From assembly GCF_013409305.1 (NCBI RefSeq), contig NZ_JACBZJ010000001.1:372001-436000 (forward strand): a stretch of DNA of 64,000 nucleotides, read 5' to 3'. A model generated the notes under the pieces. The model was not told where the DNA came from and made no database searches. It saw only the letters and a program-made list of their open reading frames with translations. The position numbers and the translations under genes were made by a program. Position 1 is the stretch's first letter; every line of letters begins with the position of its first letter. Shown here one piece after another: positions 8,374 to 17,834 of the stretch. The DNA comes from Cellulomonas soli (GTDB lineage: Bacteria; Actinomycetota; Actinomycetes; Actinomycetales; Cellulomonadaceae).

Positions 8374-9402
8374 ATGGCCACGCAGTTGGCACCGACACGT
8401 GGTGCTGCCCCGAGCCGCCAGCGCCCGCCCCGCAAGATCGGGTTCCGCCAGACGCTCGGACGGTGGGACGTCAAGGTCTCGCCGTACCTCTACATCTCCC
8501 CGTTCTTCATCCTGTTCGCGATCGTCGGGCTCTTCCCGCTGCTCTACACCGGCTACGTCTCGGTGCACGAGTGGAGCCTGCTCGGTGGCAAGGGTGACTA
8601 CGTCGGGTTCGAGAACTTCAGCTTCGTGCTCGGCCAGCCCAACTTCTGGACCGGCCTGCGCAACACCCTGAGCATCTTCCTGCTCTCCAGCGTGCCGCAG
8701 GTGATCGCCGCCCTGATCATCGCCGCGATGCTCGACGCCAACCTGCGCGCCAAGACGTTCTGGCGGATGGGTGTCCTGCTCCCCTACGTCGTCGCCCCCG
8801 TGGCCGTCGCCCTGGTCTTCTCCAAGATGTTCGCCGACGAGTCCGGCATGATCAACGCGGTCCTCGGCAACCTCGGGATCGACCCCATCGGCTGGCACAA
8901 GGACGTGCTGCCCTCGCACATCGCGATCGCCTCGATGGTCAACTTCCGCTGGACCGGCTACAACGCGCTGATCTTCCTCGCCGCGATGCAGGCGATCCCG
9001 CGCGACCTGTACGAGGCCGCCACGCTCGACGGCGCCTCGCGCGTGCGTCAGTTCTTCGCCATCACGATCCCGATGCTGCGCCCGACGATGATCTTCGTCA
9101 TCATCACCTCGACCATCGGTGGTCTGCAGATCTACGACGAGCCGCGCATGTACGACCAGCTCGGCCAGGGCGGCAACAGCCGGCAGTGGATGACCATCAC
9201 GCTGTACCTGTACGAACTCGGGTGGCGGCAGCGCGACCTGGGACGTGCGGCCGCGGTGGCCTGGCTGCTGTTCCTCCTGATCATCATCTTCGCGATCCTC
9301 AACTTCGCGATCACGCGGCGGATCTCCTCCGCCGACGACATGACGCGGACCGCGAAGAAGGCCCGCAAGGCGATCAAGGCCCGCGAGAGGAGCGCCCGAT
9401 GA
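8374..9402 (+). CDS. sugar ABC transporter permease (MalF/CebF type)
   Basis: 342 residues. A basic N-terminal tail precedes about six membrane segments (first near VSPYLYISPFFILFAIVGLF). The EAA loop that docks the ATPase reads EAATLDGASRVRQFFAITIP. The length and long first periplasmic region fit the MalF/UgpA side of carbohydrate importers. The stop overlaps the next permease start (ATGA at 9399-9402), so the two are translationally coupled. Confidence 0.9.
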   Translation: MATQLAPTRGAAPSRQRPPRKIGFRQTLGRWDVKVSPYLYISPFFILFAIVGLFPLLYTGYVSVHEWSLLGGKGDYVGFENFSFVLGQPNFWTGLRNTLSIFLLSSVPQVIAALIIAAMLDANLRAKTFWRMGVLLPYVVAPVAVALVFSKMFADESGMINAVLGNLGIDPIGWHKDVLPSHIAIASMVNFRWTGYNALIFLAAMQAIPRDLYEAATLDGASRVRQFFAITIPMLRPTMIFVIITSTIGGLQIYDEPRMYDQLGQGGNSRQWMTITLYLYELGWRQRDLGRAAAVAWLLFLLIIIFAILNFAITRRISSADDMTRTAKKARKAIKARERSAR

Positions 9403-10322
9403 GCGCCCCGTCCATCCCGTTCATCGAGCAGACCGCCGGCAAGAGCGCGGCGCGCTCCGCACGTCGTCGCCGCAAGGGCGTCGCCCTCGCCGGTGGTTCC
9501 GACCGCCGTCCGGGCTGGGTGACCTACCTGGTCCTCGGCCTCGTGATCGTCGGCTCGGTGTTCCCGCTGTACTTCACGGTCCTCCTGGCGTCCTCGGACG
9601 CCCAGACGATCGCGCAGAACCCGATCCCGTCGCCGATCCCCGGCGGCCAGCTCTGGGACAACCTCGTCCGCGTCTACCAGTCGGACATCGACCTGTGGCA
9701 GGCCACGCTCAACTCGATCATCGTGGCCGTGGCGACCAGCGCGTCCGTGGTGTTCTTCTCCACCCTGGCCGGCTACTCGTTCGCCAAGCTGCGCTTCAAG
9801 GGCCGCGGCCCGCTCCTGGTGTTCGTCATCGCCACGATGGCGGTCCCCACGCAGCTCGGCGTCGTGCCGCTGTTCATCGTCATGAAGGAGCTCGGCCTCG
9901 TCGGCAACCTCATGGCCGTGATCCTGCCGGGCATGGTCACCGCGTTCGGCGTGTTCTGGATGACCCAGTACCTCGACAGCGCACTGCCCTACGAGCTCAT
10001 CGAGGCCGCCCGCGTCGACGGTGCGTCGATGTTCCGGACGTTCTGGTCCATCGCGCTGCCGGCAGCCCGACCCGCGGCCGCGATGCTCGCGCTCTTCACG
10101 TTCATCGCGTCCTGGACGAACTTCTTCTGGCCGTCGATCGTGCTGGGCACCCAGACGCCGACCCTGCCGGTGGCTCTGCAGCTGCTGCAGGCCGGCTTCT
10201 TCAAGGACATCGCGCTCATCATGGCCGGTGTCGTCATCTCGGTGATCCCGCTCATCCTGGTGTTCCTCGTCGCCGGCCGTCAGCTGGTCGCGGGGATCAT
10301 GCAGGGCGCCGTCAAGGGCTGA
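9399..10322 (+). CDS. sugar ABC transporter permease (MalG/CebG type)
   Basis: 307 residues from the ATG that overlaps the upstream stop. About six membrane segments; the EAA loop is EAARVDGASMFRTFWSIALP. This is the MalG/UgpE partner of the preceding permease. A perfect terminator hairpin follows, and then the repressor gene with its own Shine-Dalgarno. Confidence 0.9.
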   Translation: MSAPSIPFIEQTAGKSAARSARRRRKGVALAGGSDRRPGWVTYLVLGLVIVGSVFPLYFTVLLASSDAQTIAQNPIPSPIPGGQLWDNLVRVYQSDIDLWQATLNSIIVAVATSASVVFFSTLAGYSFAKLRFKGRGPLLVFVIATMAVPTQLGVVPLFIVMKELGLVGNLMAVILPGMVTAFGVFWMTQYLDSALPYELIEAARVDGASMFRTFWSIALPAARPAAAMLALFTFIASWTNFFWPSIVLGTQTPTLPVALQLLQAGFFKDIALIMAGVVISVIPLILVFLVAGRQLVAGIMQGAVKG

Positions 10323-10343
10323 TCGCGGCGCCTCTCCGGCGAC

Positions 10344-10379
10344 GGACGGCGACCCGGGAACGCACCCGGGTCGCCGTCC
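10344..10379 (+). terminator. terminator of the sugar ABC operon
   Basis: A perfect 15-bp stem (10344-10358 with 10365-10379) and 6-nt loop, 22 bp after the permease stop. Confidence 0.9.
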
Positions 10380-10421
10380 TGCCACACTGACGCTGCACGG
10401 CAGCCGCAGGAAGGAAGACCA

Positions 10422-11468
10422 ATGGCGGTCGACAACGCCCCGACGCACCAGGACCACGCCCGACCCGCCGTGCCGACCCTCGAAGAGGTGGCCGAGCGGG
10501 CAGGGGTGTCGCGGTCCACCGCGTCGCGCGCGATCAACGGCGGGCTGCGCGTGTCCCCCGAGGCCCTTGCCGCCGTGGAGGCGGCCGTCGCCGAGCTCGG
10601 GTACACCCCGAACCGGGCGGCACGCTCGCTCGTGACCAAGCGCACCGACTCGATCGCGCTGGTCGTCCCCGAGCCGGACGAGCGCGTGCTCTCCGACCCC
10701 TTCTTCGCCGGCACCCTCAGCGGGCTCTCGGCCTCGATGGCCGACACCGACATCCAGGTCGTGCTCGTCATCACCCGCCCGGGCGAGAGCGAGCGCACCG
10801 TCCGCTACCTGCGCAACGGGCACGTCGACGGCGCGATCGTGGTCTCGCACCACCGCAACGACGAGCTCGACCGTGCGCTGCTCGACCTGCGCGTGCCGAA
10901 CGTCTTCGTCGGCCGCCCGCTGTCGGCCAACGAGTCGGACGTGCAGTTCGTCGACACCGACAACGTCGAGGGTGGGCGCCTGGCGACGCAGCACCTCATC
11001 GACCGGGGCTGCCGGCACATCGGCACGATCGCCGGACCCGAGGACATGTCCGCGGGCATCGACCGGCTCGCCGGCTGGCGCAACGCCGTCCTGGCCGCCG
11101 GGCAGGCCGACGACGCGGTCGCCTACGGAGACTTCACGATCGCGTCCGGCGCGACCCAGGTGCGCCGGCTGCTCGCCGACCACCCCGACCTCGACGGCAT
11201 CTTCATCGCCTCCGACCTCATGGCCGCCGGCGCGCTGTCCGTGCTCACCGAGCTCGGCAAGGAGGTCCCGCGCGACATCGCGGTCGTCGGGTACGACAAC
11301 CTCGGCGTCGCGGCTTCGACCTCGCCGCCGCTGACCACCGTGATCCAGCCGGTCGTCGCGATGGCCCGTGCCGCCGGCGCGCGGCTGCTGGACCAGATGG
11401 ACGGCTCCCCCCGCCCGTCCGAGCCGCTGATCTTCGCCCCGGAGCTGGTGGTCCGCGAGTCGGCCTGA
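10422..11468 (+). CDS. celR: LacI-family repressor, CelR-like
   Basis: 348 residues, start preceded by GGAAGGAAG. The N-terminal LacI helix-turn-helix and hinge are clear (TLEEVAERAGVSRSTASRAI, about 19-38; GYTPNRAARSL). The rest is a periplasmic-binding-like sensor ending in PPLTTVIQP and a dimer tail. The operator in front of the transporter operon is nearly the CelR consensus, which is why I prefer CelR over other LacI proteins. Known for CelR: cellobiose releases it from TGGGAGCGCTCCCA. It is separated from the transporter by a strong terminator, so it is likely expressed independently. The ligand is inferred. Confidence 0.8.
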   Translation: MAVDNAPTHQDHARPAVPTLEEVAERAGVSRSTASRAINGGLRVSPEALAAVEAAVAELGYTPNRAARSLVTKRTDSIALVVPEPDERVLSDPFFAGTLSGLSASMADTDIQVVLVITRPGESERTVRYLRNGHVDGAIVVSHHRNDELDRALLDLRVPNVFVGRPLSANESDVQFVDTDNVEGGRLATQHLIDRGCRHIGTIAGPEDMSAGIDRLAGWRNAVLAAGQADDAVAYGDFTIASGATQVRRLLADHPDLDGIFIASDLMAAGALSVLTELGKEVPRDIAVVGYDNLGVAASTSPPLTTVIQPVVAMARAAGARLLDQMDGSPRPSEPLIFAPELVVRESA

Positions 11469-11485
11469 CGTGCCGCCCGCTCGGC

Positions 11486-14400
11486 CTATCGCCCGAGTGC
11501 TGCGCGCCGAACCGGCTCGACGTGACCGAACCGGTGCCGCGTCCGGCTGACGGCCTGCTCGCGCAGGACCGTGAGCAGCTCGCGCTCGGCACCCGCGACG
11601 ACGGGTGCGTCCAGGACCGTGACCTCGCCCACCTGGGTGGCGGCCGCGGCACGCAGCCCGGGTGCGACGCCGACCACCCGGATGCGGCCGGTGACGGCCC
11701 CCTGCTCGACCCGTGCGGCGAAGACGGCGTGGGACTCCGTCCGCACGTCGCTGACCTGGGTCGGGACGCCCACGACAGCGGCGGCGTGCTGGACCCGGGC
11801 GACCTCGCGCGCGGGCGCGCCGTCGCCGACACGGATCGTCAGGCCCGGCACGGGCAGGTGACGCAGCGTGTTCTCCTCGGGCAGCAGGCCGCTCGGGTCC
11901 TGGTCCGTTCCCCACCGGGCCCACACCCGGCGGTCGTCGGCCTGCGCCCACGCCAGCCACGCGGCGTCGCCGGCGGGCACGTCCGGCCCGTCCGTCCAGG
12001 TGCCGAGCTGGGCCACGTAGTGCGGGCCGCCGGCCTTCGCCCCCGGGCCCACCACCGAGGCCTTCCAGCCGCCGAACGGCTGGCGCTGCACGATCGCCCC
12101 CGTGATGTGCCGGTTGACGTACGCGTTGCCGACCTCGACGCGCGCCAGCCAGTGGTCGATCTCGGCCTCGTCGAGCGAGTGCAGACCTCCGGTGAGCCCG
12201 AAGGCGACCTGGTTCTGCACGGCGATCGCCTCGTCGAGGGTGTCGACGCGCAGCACGCCCAGCACCGGTCCGAAGCACTCGGTCAGGTGGAACCACGACC
12301 CGGGGGCCACCGAGTGTCGGACGCCGGGCGACCACAGCCGACCCTCCTCGTCCAGCCGGCGCGGCTCCACGAGCCAGCCCTCCCCCGGTTCGAGCGTCGT
12401 CAGGGCACGCAGCAGCCGGCCCTGGGCGGGCTCGATCAGCGGCCCCATGGTCGTCCCCAGGTCGTCGGACCGTCCGACGCGCAACGACGTCACGGCGTCG
12501 GCCAGCTGGCGGCGCAGCCGTGCCGACCGGCCCGCCGAGCCGACCAGGATCAGCAACGAGGCCGCCGAGCACTTCTGCCCGGCGTGCCCGAAGGCCGAGC
12601 GCACCACGTCCGCGACCGCCAGGTCGACGTCCGCCGAGGGGGTCACGACGATCGCGTTCTTGCCCGACGTCTCCGCCATGACGTCCAGGTCGGGGCGCCA
12701 CCCGGCGAACAGGCGTGCGGTCTCGATCGACCCCGTGAGCAGCACGCGGGCCACTCCGGGGTGGGTGACCAGGCGCCGACCGACCTCGCCCTCGGGGCTC
12801 AGCACGACCTGCAGGACGTCCCCGGGCACGCCCGCCTCGGCGAGGGCCCCCGCCACGGCGGCCATGGCGACCCGGACGCACAGGGGCGTCTGCGGTGCCG
12901 GCTTGACCAGCACGGGTGATCCGGCCGCGAGCGCCGCGAGGGTCGAGCCGACAGGGATCGCGACCGGGAAGTTCCACGGCGGCGTGACGACCGTGACCCC
13001 GTGCGGCCGGAACAACGCACCGGGCACGGTCCCGTCGGCGAGCTCCTCGGCACGGTCGGCGTAGTAGCGGGCGAAGTCGACCGCCTCGCTGACCTCGGGG
13101 TCGGCCTCGGCGACGGTCTTCGCGCCCTCGTGCACCATCGTCGCCACGAGGTCGCCCCGGGCCTGCTCGAGCGCGGTCGCCGCGCGGCGCAGGGCGTCGG
13201 CGCGGACCGCCGGGGCGGTGGCCGCCCAGGCCGGTGCGACGGCGGCCGCCCGGGCGACGGCCTCGTCCACGTCGTCCGCGGTCCGGACGACCACCGCACC
13301 GGCCGGGGCGAGAGGTTCGCGCACGAGCAGGTCGCGGGCCCAGGCACGGGACGCGGCGAGTGCAGGGTCGGTGTCGGCCGCGCTCGTGAACGGCCCACGC
13401 CCCTCGGGGGCAGGGACGCGGCCCGTGCGGCGGGGGCTGGTCGAGACGGTCGTGCTGCCGATGACGGCCGCCCGGAACGCCGCCTCCTGCCCGGCCATCG
13501 CGGTCGGCTTCCCGGACGCCCCGGGGGCGTCGGCGAACAGCGCGTGCAGGAAGTTCTGCGCGGCCGAGTTCTCCTCGAGCCGGCGCACCAGGTAGGAGAT
13601 GGCGACGTCGAAGTCGTCGCGCGCGACCACGGGCGTGTAGAGCAGCAGGTCGCCGACGACCTCACGGACCGCCCGGGCCTGCGCGGGGGCCATCCCCTGC
13701 AGCATCTCGACGTCCAGCGCATCACTCACGCCACGGTGCTGCGCGAGCAGGTGCGCGTAGGCGACGTGGAACAGGTTGTGGCTCGCGACCCCGACCCGCA
13801 CCGCATCCGTGCGGGTCGGGTCCAGGGCCGTCTCGACGAGCCGCACGTAGTTCGCGTCGACATCGGCCTTGGACGTGTACGGGGCCTGCGGCCAGCCGTG
13901 CAGCTCGGCCTCGACCTGCTCCATCGCGAGGTTCGCGCCCTTGACCAGCCGGACCTTCACGGGAGCCCCGCCCGCCTGGCGACGACGGCGGGCGAGCGCG
14001 GTCAGCTCGTCCAGCGCGTCGGCGGCGTCGGGCAGGTAGGCCTGCAGCACGATGCCCGCCGGGTTCGTCAGCAGCTCGGGGTCGAGCACGAGGCGCTCGA
14101 AGACGCGCATCGTCAGGGTCAGGTCGCGGTACTCCTCCATGTCGAGGTTGAGGAACGTGCCGTGCGCGGCCGCGCTCAGGTACAGCGGGCGCAGGCGGGC
14201 GACCACCCGGTCGACGCTCCCGGCGGTGTCCCACGTGGACAGCTGGCTGGCCACGGCCGACACCTTGACCGACACGTAGTCCACGTCGGGGCGCTCGACG
14301 AGCCGCTGCACGCGTCCGAGCCGGGCGACCGCCTCGGCCTCGCCGAGCACGGCCTCGCCGAGCAGGTTGAGGTTGAGCCGGAACCCGGCCGCGCGCATGC

Positions 14401-14827
14401 CCGCCAGGTGCGGGCCGAGACCGCGCCCGGCGTCCGCCACCAGGTGCCCGACGAGCTGACGCAGCCGGATCCGTGCGGCCGGCACCACGACGCCCGGGAG
14501 CACAGGGGCGACCCTCACGCCGAGGGCGAGGAGCGTGCGGTCGACCGGGCCGAGGAACGCCCGTGCGGCAGCGGCGTGCGCGCCGAGCCCGGCGAGGTCG
14601 GCGGCGGCGACGTGCACGTCCTCGGGGCGTGCGACGCGGTCGACGAACCGCACCGCGAACTCCAGCCCTGCGGGGTCGGAGACCAGCGCGGCGAGCCGGC
14701 CCGTGGTCCGCCGCTCCTTCGGCGTCTCGTCGGCCGCGGTGGCGTCCAGCCAGCGGCGGGCCAGACGCACGGCGTCGTCGGTCAGGGTCGTGGGTGCCGA
14801 GGTCGGCGCGAAGAGGTCGCTGCTCAC
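11486..14827 (-). CDS. putA: bifunctional proline dehydrogenase / 1-pyrroline-5-carboxylate dehydrogenase
   Basis: 1113 residues from a GTG at 14827. The N-terminal half is the FAD-dependent proline dehydrogenase barrel (DVDYVSVKVSAVASQL; HGTFLNLDMEEYRDL; VRLVKGANLAMEQVEAELHG; GVASHNLFHVAYAH). The C-terminal half is an aldehyde dehydrogenase with TPPWNFPVAIP, ETSGKN and the catalytic GQKCSA (Cys at about 753). It oxidises proline to glutamate. No N-terminal ribbon-helix-helix DNA-binding domain is present, so unlike enterobacterial PutA it is not self-regulating; the divergent AraC-type gene is the likely regulator. Converges on celR with an 17-bp gap. Confidence 0.93.
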   Translation of the reverse strand: MSSDLFAPTSAPTTLTDDAVRLARRWLDATAADETPKERRTTGRLAALVSDPAGLEFAVRFVDRVARPEDVHVAAADLAGLGAHAAAARAFLGPVDRTLLALGVRVAPVLPGVVVPAARIRLRQLVGHLVADAGRGLGPHLAGMRAAGFRLNLNLLGEAVLGEAEAVARLGRVQRLVERPDVDYVSVKVSAVASQLSTWDTAGSVDRVVARLRPLYLSAAAHGTFLNLDMEEYRDLTLTMRVFERLVLDPELLTNPAGIVLQAYLPDAADALDELTALARRRRQAGGAPVKVRLVKGANLAMEQVEAELHGWPQAPYTSKADVDANYVRLVETALDPTRTDAVRVGVASHNLFHVAYAHLLAQHRGVSDALDVEMLQGMAPAQARAVREVVGDLLLYTPVVARDDFDVAISYLVRRLEENSAAQNFLHALFADAPGASGKPTAMAGQEAAFRAAVIGSTTVSTSPRRTGRVPAPEGRGPFTSAADTDPALAASRAWARDLLVREPLAPAGAVVVRTADDVDEAVARAAAVAPAWAATAPAVRADALRRAATALEQARGDLVATMVHEGAKTVAEADPEVSEAVDFARYYADRAEELADGTVPGALFRPHGVTVVTPPWNFPVAIPVGSTLAALAAGSPVLVKPAPQTPLCVRVAMAAVAGALAEAGVPGDVLQVVLSPEGEVGRRLVTHPGVARVLLTGSIETARLFAGWRPDLDVMAETSGKNAIVVTPSADVDLAVADVVRSAFGHAGQKCSAASLLILVGSAGRSARLRRQLADAVTSLRVGRSDDLGTTMGPLIEPAQGRLLRALTTLEPGEGWLVEPRRLDEEGRLWSPGVRHSVAPGSWFHLTECFGPVLGVLRVDTLDEAIAVQNQVAFGLTGGLHSLDEAEIDHWLARVEVGNAYVNRHITGAIVQRQPFGGWKASVVGPGAKAGGPHYVAQLGTWTDGPDVPAGDAAWLAWAQADDRRVWARWGTDQDPSGLLPEENTLRHLPVPGLTIRVGDGAPAREVARVQHAAAVVGVPTQVSDVRTESHAVFAARVEQGAVTGRIRVVGVAPGLRAAAATQVGEVTVLDAPVVAGAERELLTVLREQAVSRTRHRFGHVEPVRRAALGR

Positions 14828-14963
14828 CCGTCGATCTTCTGCCCTGGGGCCGGGCGCGTCTTGTGCTGGTCCCTCGCCCGCAGGAGCGGATCGGTACCAG
14901 GTCCCTGTACGAGCTGGCGCCGAAGCACCACCGACACATGGGACGGCTAGCCTCCGCCGTGTC

Positions 14964-15827
14964 ATGACCGCGCGACCCACTCCCCCGCACCCGGGCACCC
15001 CTGCGTCCGACGACGGCGCACGTCGGTCGCTGGGCAAGGCCGCCGTGCCGACCGAAGCGACCGAGGCCACCGGGCCGATCGAGCCGACGTGGCCGGAGGC
15101 GGGCGCCCTGCTGCGCGCCCTGAGTCCCGCCCTCCTCGGGCTGGTCGACGACCTGACCGCCACGATGTTCTGCGCGAAGGACACGACCGGCCGGTACGTC
15201 GCCGTGAACGAGGCGTTCGTGCGCCGGACGTCGGAGCGCTCGCGCCGGGACGTGCTGGGCCGACGGGCGCAGGACCTCTTCGTGCCGCAGCTCGCCCACC
15301 GGTACGACGAGCAGGACGCGGCCGTGCTCGCCACGGGCCGCCCGTTGCACCGTCAGCTCGAGCTGATCCTGCGACCGGGCGGACTGCCCGGCTGGTACCT
15401 CACCTCGAAGGTGGCCGTCCAGGACGGTGCAGGCCGGACCGTCGGGCTGGTGAGCATGTCGGAGGACCTGGGGACGCACGACCCGGCCGACCCGGCGGTG
15501 CAGTCGCTGGCCCGGGTGCTCGCACTCGTGCAGGAACGGCTCGCCGACCCGCCGACGTCGGCCGAGCTCGCGGCCGCGGCGGACTGCTCCTCCTCGGCCC
15601 TCGACCGACGCGTGCGGCGGGTGTTCGGGCTCTCCCCGCAGCAGCTGGTGCTGCGCGCCCGCATCGACCACGCCACGGTCCTGCTCGCCGGGGACACGTC
15701 CGTCGCGGACGTCGCCGTGGCGTGCGGCTTCTACGACCAGGCCGCCCTGACCAGGACGTTCGGACGCCTGACCGGGCAGACGCCCGCGCAGTTCCGCCGG
15801 TGGACGCGCGGGGGCGCTCGTCCTTGA
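14964..15827 (+). CDS. PAS-AraC transcriptional regulator
   Basis: 287 residues. A Pro/Ala-rich leader is followed by a PAS domain (about 60-165: TMFCAKDTTGRYVAVNEAFV; PGGLPGWYLTSKVAV) and a C-terminal AraC DNA-binding domain (about 190-285: DRRVRRVFGLSPQQLVLRARI; SVADVAVACGFYDQAALTRTFGR without its first residues continues into the second helix-turn-helix). It is divergent from putA across 136 bp, the usual position of an activator for the catabolic gene. The ATG at 14964 gives the shortest sensible protein. Ligand for the PAS domain unknown. Confidence 0.85.
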   Translation: MTARPTPPHPGTPASDDGARRSLGKAAVPTEATEATGPIEPTWPEAGALLRALSPALLGLVDDLTATMFCAKDTTGRYVAVNEAFVRRTSERSRRDVLGRRAQDLFVPQLAHRYDEQDAAVLATGRPLHRQLELILRPGGLPGWYLTSKVAVQDGAGRTVGLVSMSEDLGTHDPADPAVQSLARVLALVQERLADPPTSAELAAAADCSSSALDRRVRRVFGLSPQQLVLRARIDHATVLLAGDTSVADVAVACGFYDQAALTRTFGRLTGQTPAQFRRWTRGGARP

Positions 15828-15942
15828 CACCCCCGGGGGCGGTCGGGAGGCTGGGTCGCACCGGGTGAACGCCGGACCGTCGGCGCCGGTGCCGCGCGTC
15901 CCGCAGCCGTGGGGCGCCCTGTCGACCAGCAGGGGGAACCGC

Positions 15943-16368
15943 ATGTCCGTCATACCCGCACGCCCGCACGCCCGCCCGCTCCGGCGCAGCCTGGCCGTCC
16001 TCGCAGCGACGACCCTCGCCGTCGGCCTGGGCAGCGGCATCGGCTCGCCGGCCCTCGCCGACGACGACGGCCCCGTCGCCGGGACGAGCCTGCCGGTCGT
16101 CGACCTGCCCGCACCCGAGGGCGGTGCGGCCACCCCGATGGCGACGATCGAGAGCGCCGAGGAGTTCTGCGGCTGGCTGTCCGGCATCTACGACTCCAAG
16201 CCGTCCAGCTACACGGTCCGCACGATCAACTGCCGGTCCACCGACGTGTTCGTCAAGGGCGTGTACCGCGCCGGCGGGTTCGGGCCGTGCGTGCTTGTGC
16301 CCGCACGGCACTCGCGGCACCTCGGCGGGTCGCTGCTCAAGCCCATCGAGAAGTCGCAGATCTGCTGA
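15943..16368 (+). CDS. small secreted cysteine-containing protein
   Basis: 141 residues; ATG at 15943 follows AGGGGGAAC. An Arg-rich n-region and hydrophobic core end at a probable cleavage site SPALA|DDD. The mature part has four cysteines (in FCGWLSG, TINCRSTD, GPCVLVP and the C-terminal IC), which could form two disulfides. The pattern C-G-W, then N-C, then C-V-L-V-P-x3-S-R-H-L-G is reminiscent of small secreted proteins of the DUF6355 type; this is from memory and unverified. Function unknown. A terminator hairpin follows. Confidence 0.7.
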   Translation: MSVIPARPHARPLRRSLAVLAATTLAVGLGSGIGSPALADDDGPVAGTSLPVVDLPAPEGGAATPMATIESAEEFCGWLSGIYDSKPSSYTVRTINCRSTDVFVKGVYRAGGFGPCVLVPARHSRHLGGSLLKPIEKSQIC

Positions 16369-16384
16369 CCTGAGCGCGGCGGTG

Positions 16385-16418
16385 GCCGCGCGCGTCCTGC
16401 CAGCCGGACGCGCGCGGC
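16385..16418 (+). terminator. terminator after the secreted-protein gene
   Basis: Perfect 13-bp stem (16385-16397 with 16406-16418), 8-nt loop, 17 bp after the stop. Confidence 0.8.
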
Positions 16419-16538
16419 TCGCCGATCGGCCCACCGGGGCCCTGGCCTGCGGCCGTGCCAGAGTGGGGCCGACGGGCCGGGGTCCGCGGGACGACGACGA
16501 GGTCGCTCCCACCGGGCCGTCACGCCAGGAGGCACAGC

Positions 16539-17834
16539 GTGACCGCACAGGCCGCACCGTCTGCACCATCAGCACCCTCTGCACAGCACGGCGCACCCTC
16601 CCCCCTGCTCACCGCACGGGCCCAGCTCGCCGAGGCCGTCGAGATCCTCGGGTACGACGACGGGCTGCACCAGATGCTCGCCACGCCGCGTCGGGAGATG
16701 CACGTGGCCGTGCCGTTGCGTCGTGACGACGGCCGGACCGTGCTGTTCCACGGGTACCGCGTGCAGCACAACATCTCGCGCGGCCCCGGCAAGGGCGGTC
16801 TGCGCTACGCGCCGAACGTCGACATCGACGAGGTCCGCGCACTCGCAATGTGGATGACCTGGAAGTGCGCGGTCGTCGACGTCCCCTACGGCGGCGCGAA
16901 GGGCGGCGTGACGATCGACCCGCGCGTGCACTCGGCCGGCGAGCTCGAACGGGTCACCCGCCGGTACACGAGCGAGATCGCGCCGATCATCGGCCCGGAG
17001 CGGGACATCATGGCGCCCGACATCGGCACGAACGAGCAGACCATGGCCTGGGTCATGGACACGTTCTCGGTGAACCGCGGCTACACGATCCCCGCGGTGA
17101 CGACCGGCAAGCCGTTGACCATCGGCGGCTCGCTCGGACGCCCGACGGCCACCTCGCGCGGTGTCGTGCACACGGCACGCGCCGCGCTCGCCGACGCGGG
17201 GGTGGGCCTCGAGGAGGTGTCCGCGGCGGTGCAGGGCTTCGGCAAGGTCGGCGCGCACGCCGCGCGGTTCCTGCACGAGGCGGGGACCCGGGTCGTCGCG
17301 GTCAGCGACGAGTACGGCGGCCTCGTGCACCCCGACGGCCTGGACGTGCCGGCGCTGATGCGCCACGTGGCGGCGACCGGGTCGATCCGGGACTTCGAGG
17401 GCGGGACGCCGATCGACAACGAGGCGCTGCTCGGGCTCGACGTCGACATGCTGGTGCCCGCTGCCGTGGAGGGCGTGCTCGATGCCCGGACCGCGGGGGC
17501 CGTCAAGGCGCGCTGGGTCGTCGAGGGCGCCAACGGCCCGACGACCTCCGACGGCGACCGGGTCCTCGCGGACCGGGGTGTCGTGGTCGTCCCGGACATC
17601 CTGGCCAACGCCGGGGGTGTCGTCGTCTCCTACTTCGAGTGGGTGCAGGCGAACCAGGCGTACTGGTGGACCGAGCAGGAGATCGAGGAGCGCCTCGAGC
17701 ACCGCATGCTCAGCTCCTACGCGTCCGTCGCCGGGATGGCCCGCAGCGAGGGGATCACGCTGCGCGACGCCGCCCTGGTGATCGGCGTGCGGCGTGTCGC
17801 CGAGGCCCACCAGGTGCGCGGCCTCTACCCCTGA
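16539..17834 (+). CDS. Glu/Leu/Phe/Val dehydrogenase, probable glutamate dehydrogenase
   Basis: 431 residues from a GTG with AGGAGGC upstream (16527-16533). Catalytic signatures: RGPGKGGLRYAP, the dehydrogenase lysine motif VPYGGAKGGVTIDP, APDIGTNEQTMAWVMD, and a Rossmann nucleotide-binding segment VQGFGKVGAHAARFL. Length and motif spacing fit the 50-kDa NAD(P) glutamate dehydrogenases; leucine dehydrogenases are about 350 residues. It interconverts glutamate and 2-oxoglutarate plus ammonium, which links it to the PutA product upstream. The last 10 bp overlap the end of the convergent META-domain gene. Confidence 0.9.
   Translation: MTAQAAPSAPSAPSAQHGAPSPLLTARAQLAEAVEILGYDDGLHQMLATPRREMHVAVPLRRDDGRTVLFHGYRVQHNISRGPGKGGLRYAPNVDIDEVRALAMWMTWKCAVVDVPYGGAKGGVTIDPRVHSAGELERVTRRYTSEIAPIIGPERDIMAPDIGTNEQTMAWVMDTFSVNRGYTIPAVTTGKPLTIGGSLGRPTATSRGVVHTARAALADAGVGLEEVSAAVQGFGKVGAHAARFLHEAGTRVVAVSDEYGGLVHPDGLDVPALMRHVAATGSIRDFEGGTPIDNEALLGLDVDMLVPAAVEGVLDARTAGAVKARWVVEGANGPTTSDGDRVLADRGVVVVPDILANAGGVVVSYFEWVQANQAYWWTEQEIEERLEHRMLSSYASVAGMARSEGITLRDAALVIGVRRVAEAHQVRGLYP

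Noticed and set aside
11469..11485. Terminator between celR and putA
   Set aside because: The convergent gap is 17 bp and no hairpin can be drawn.
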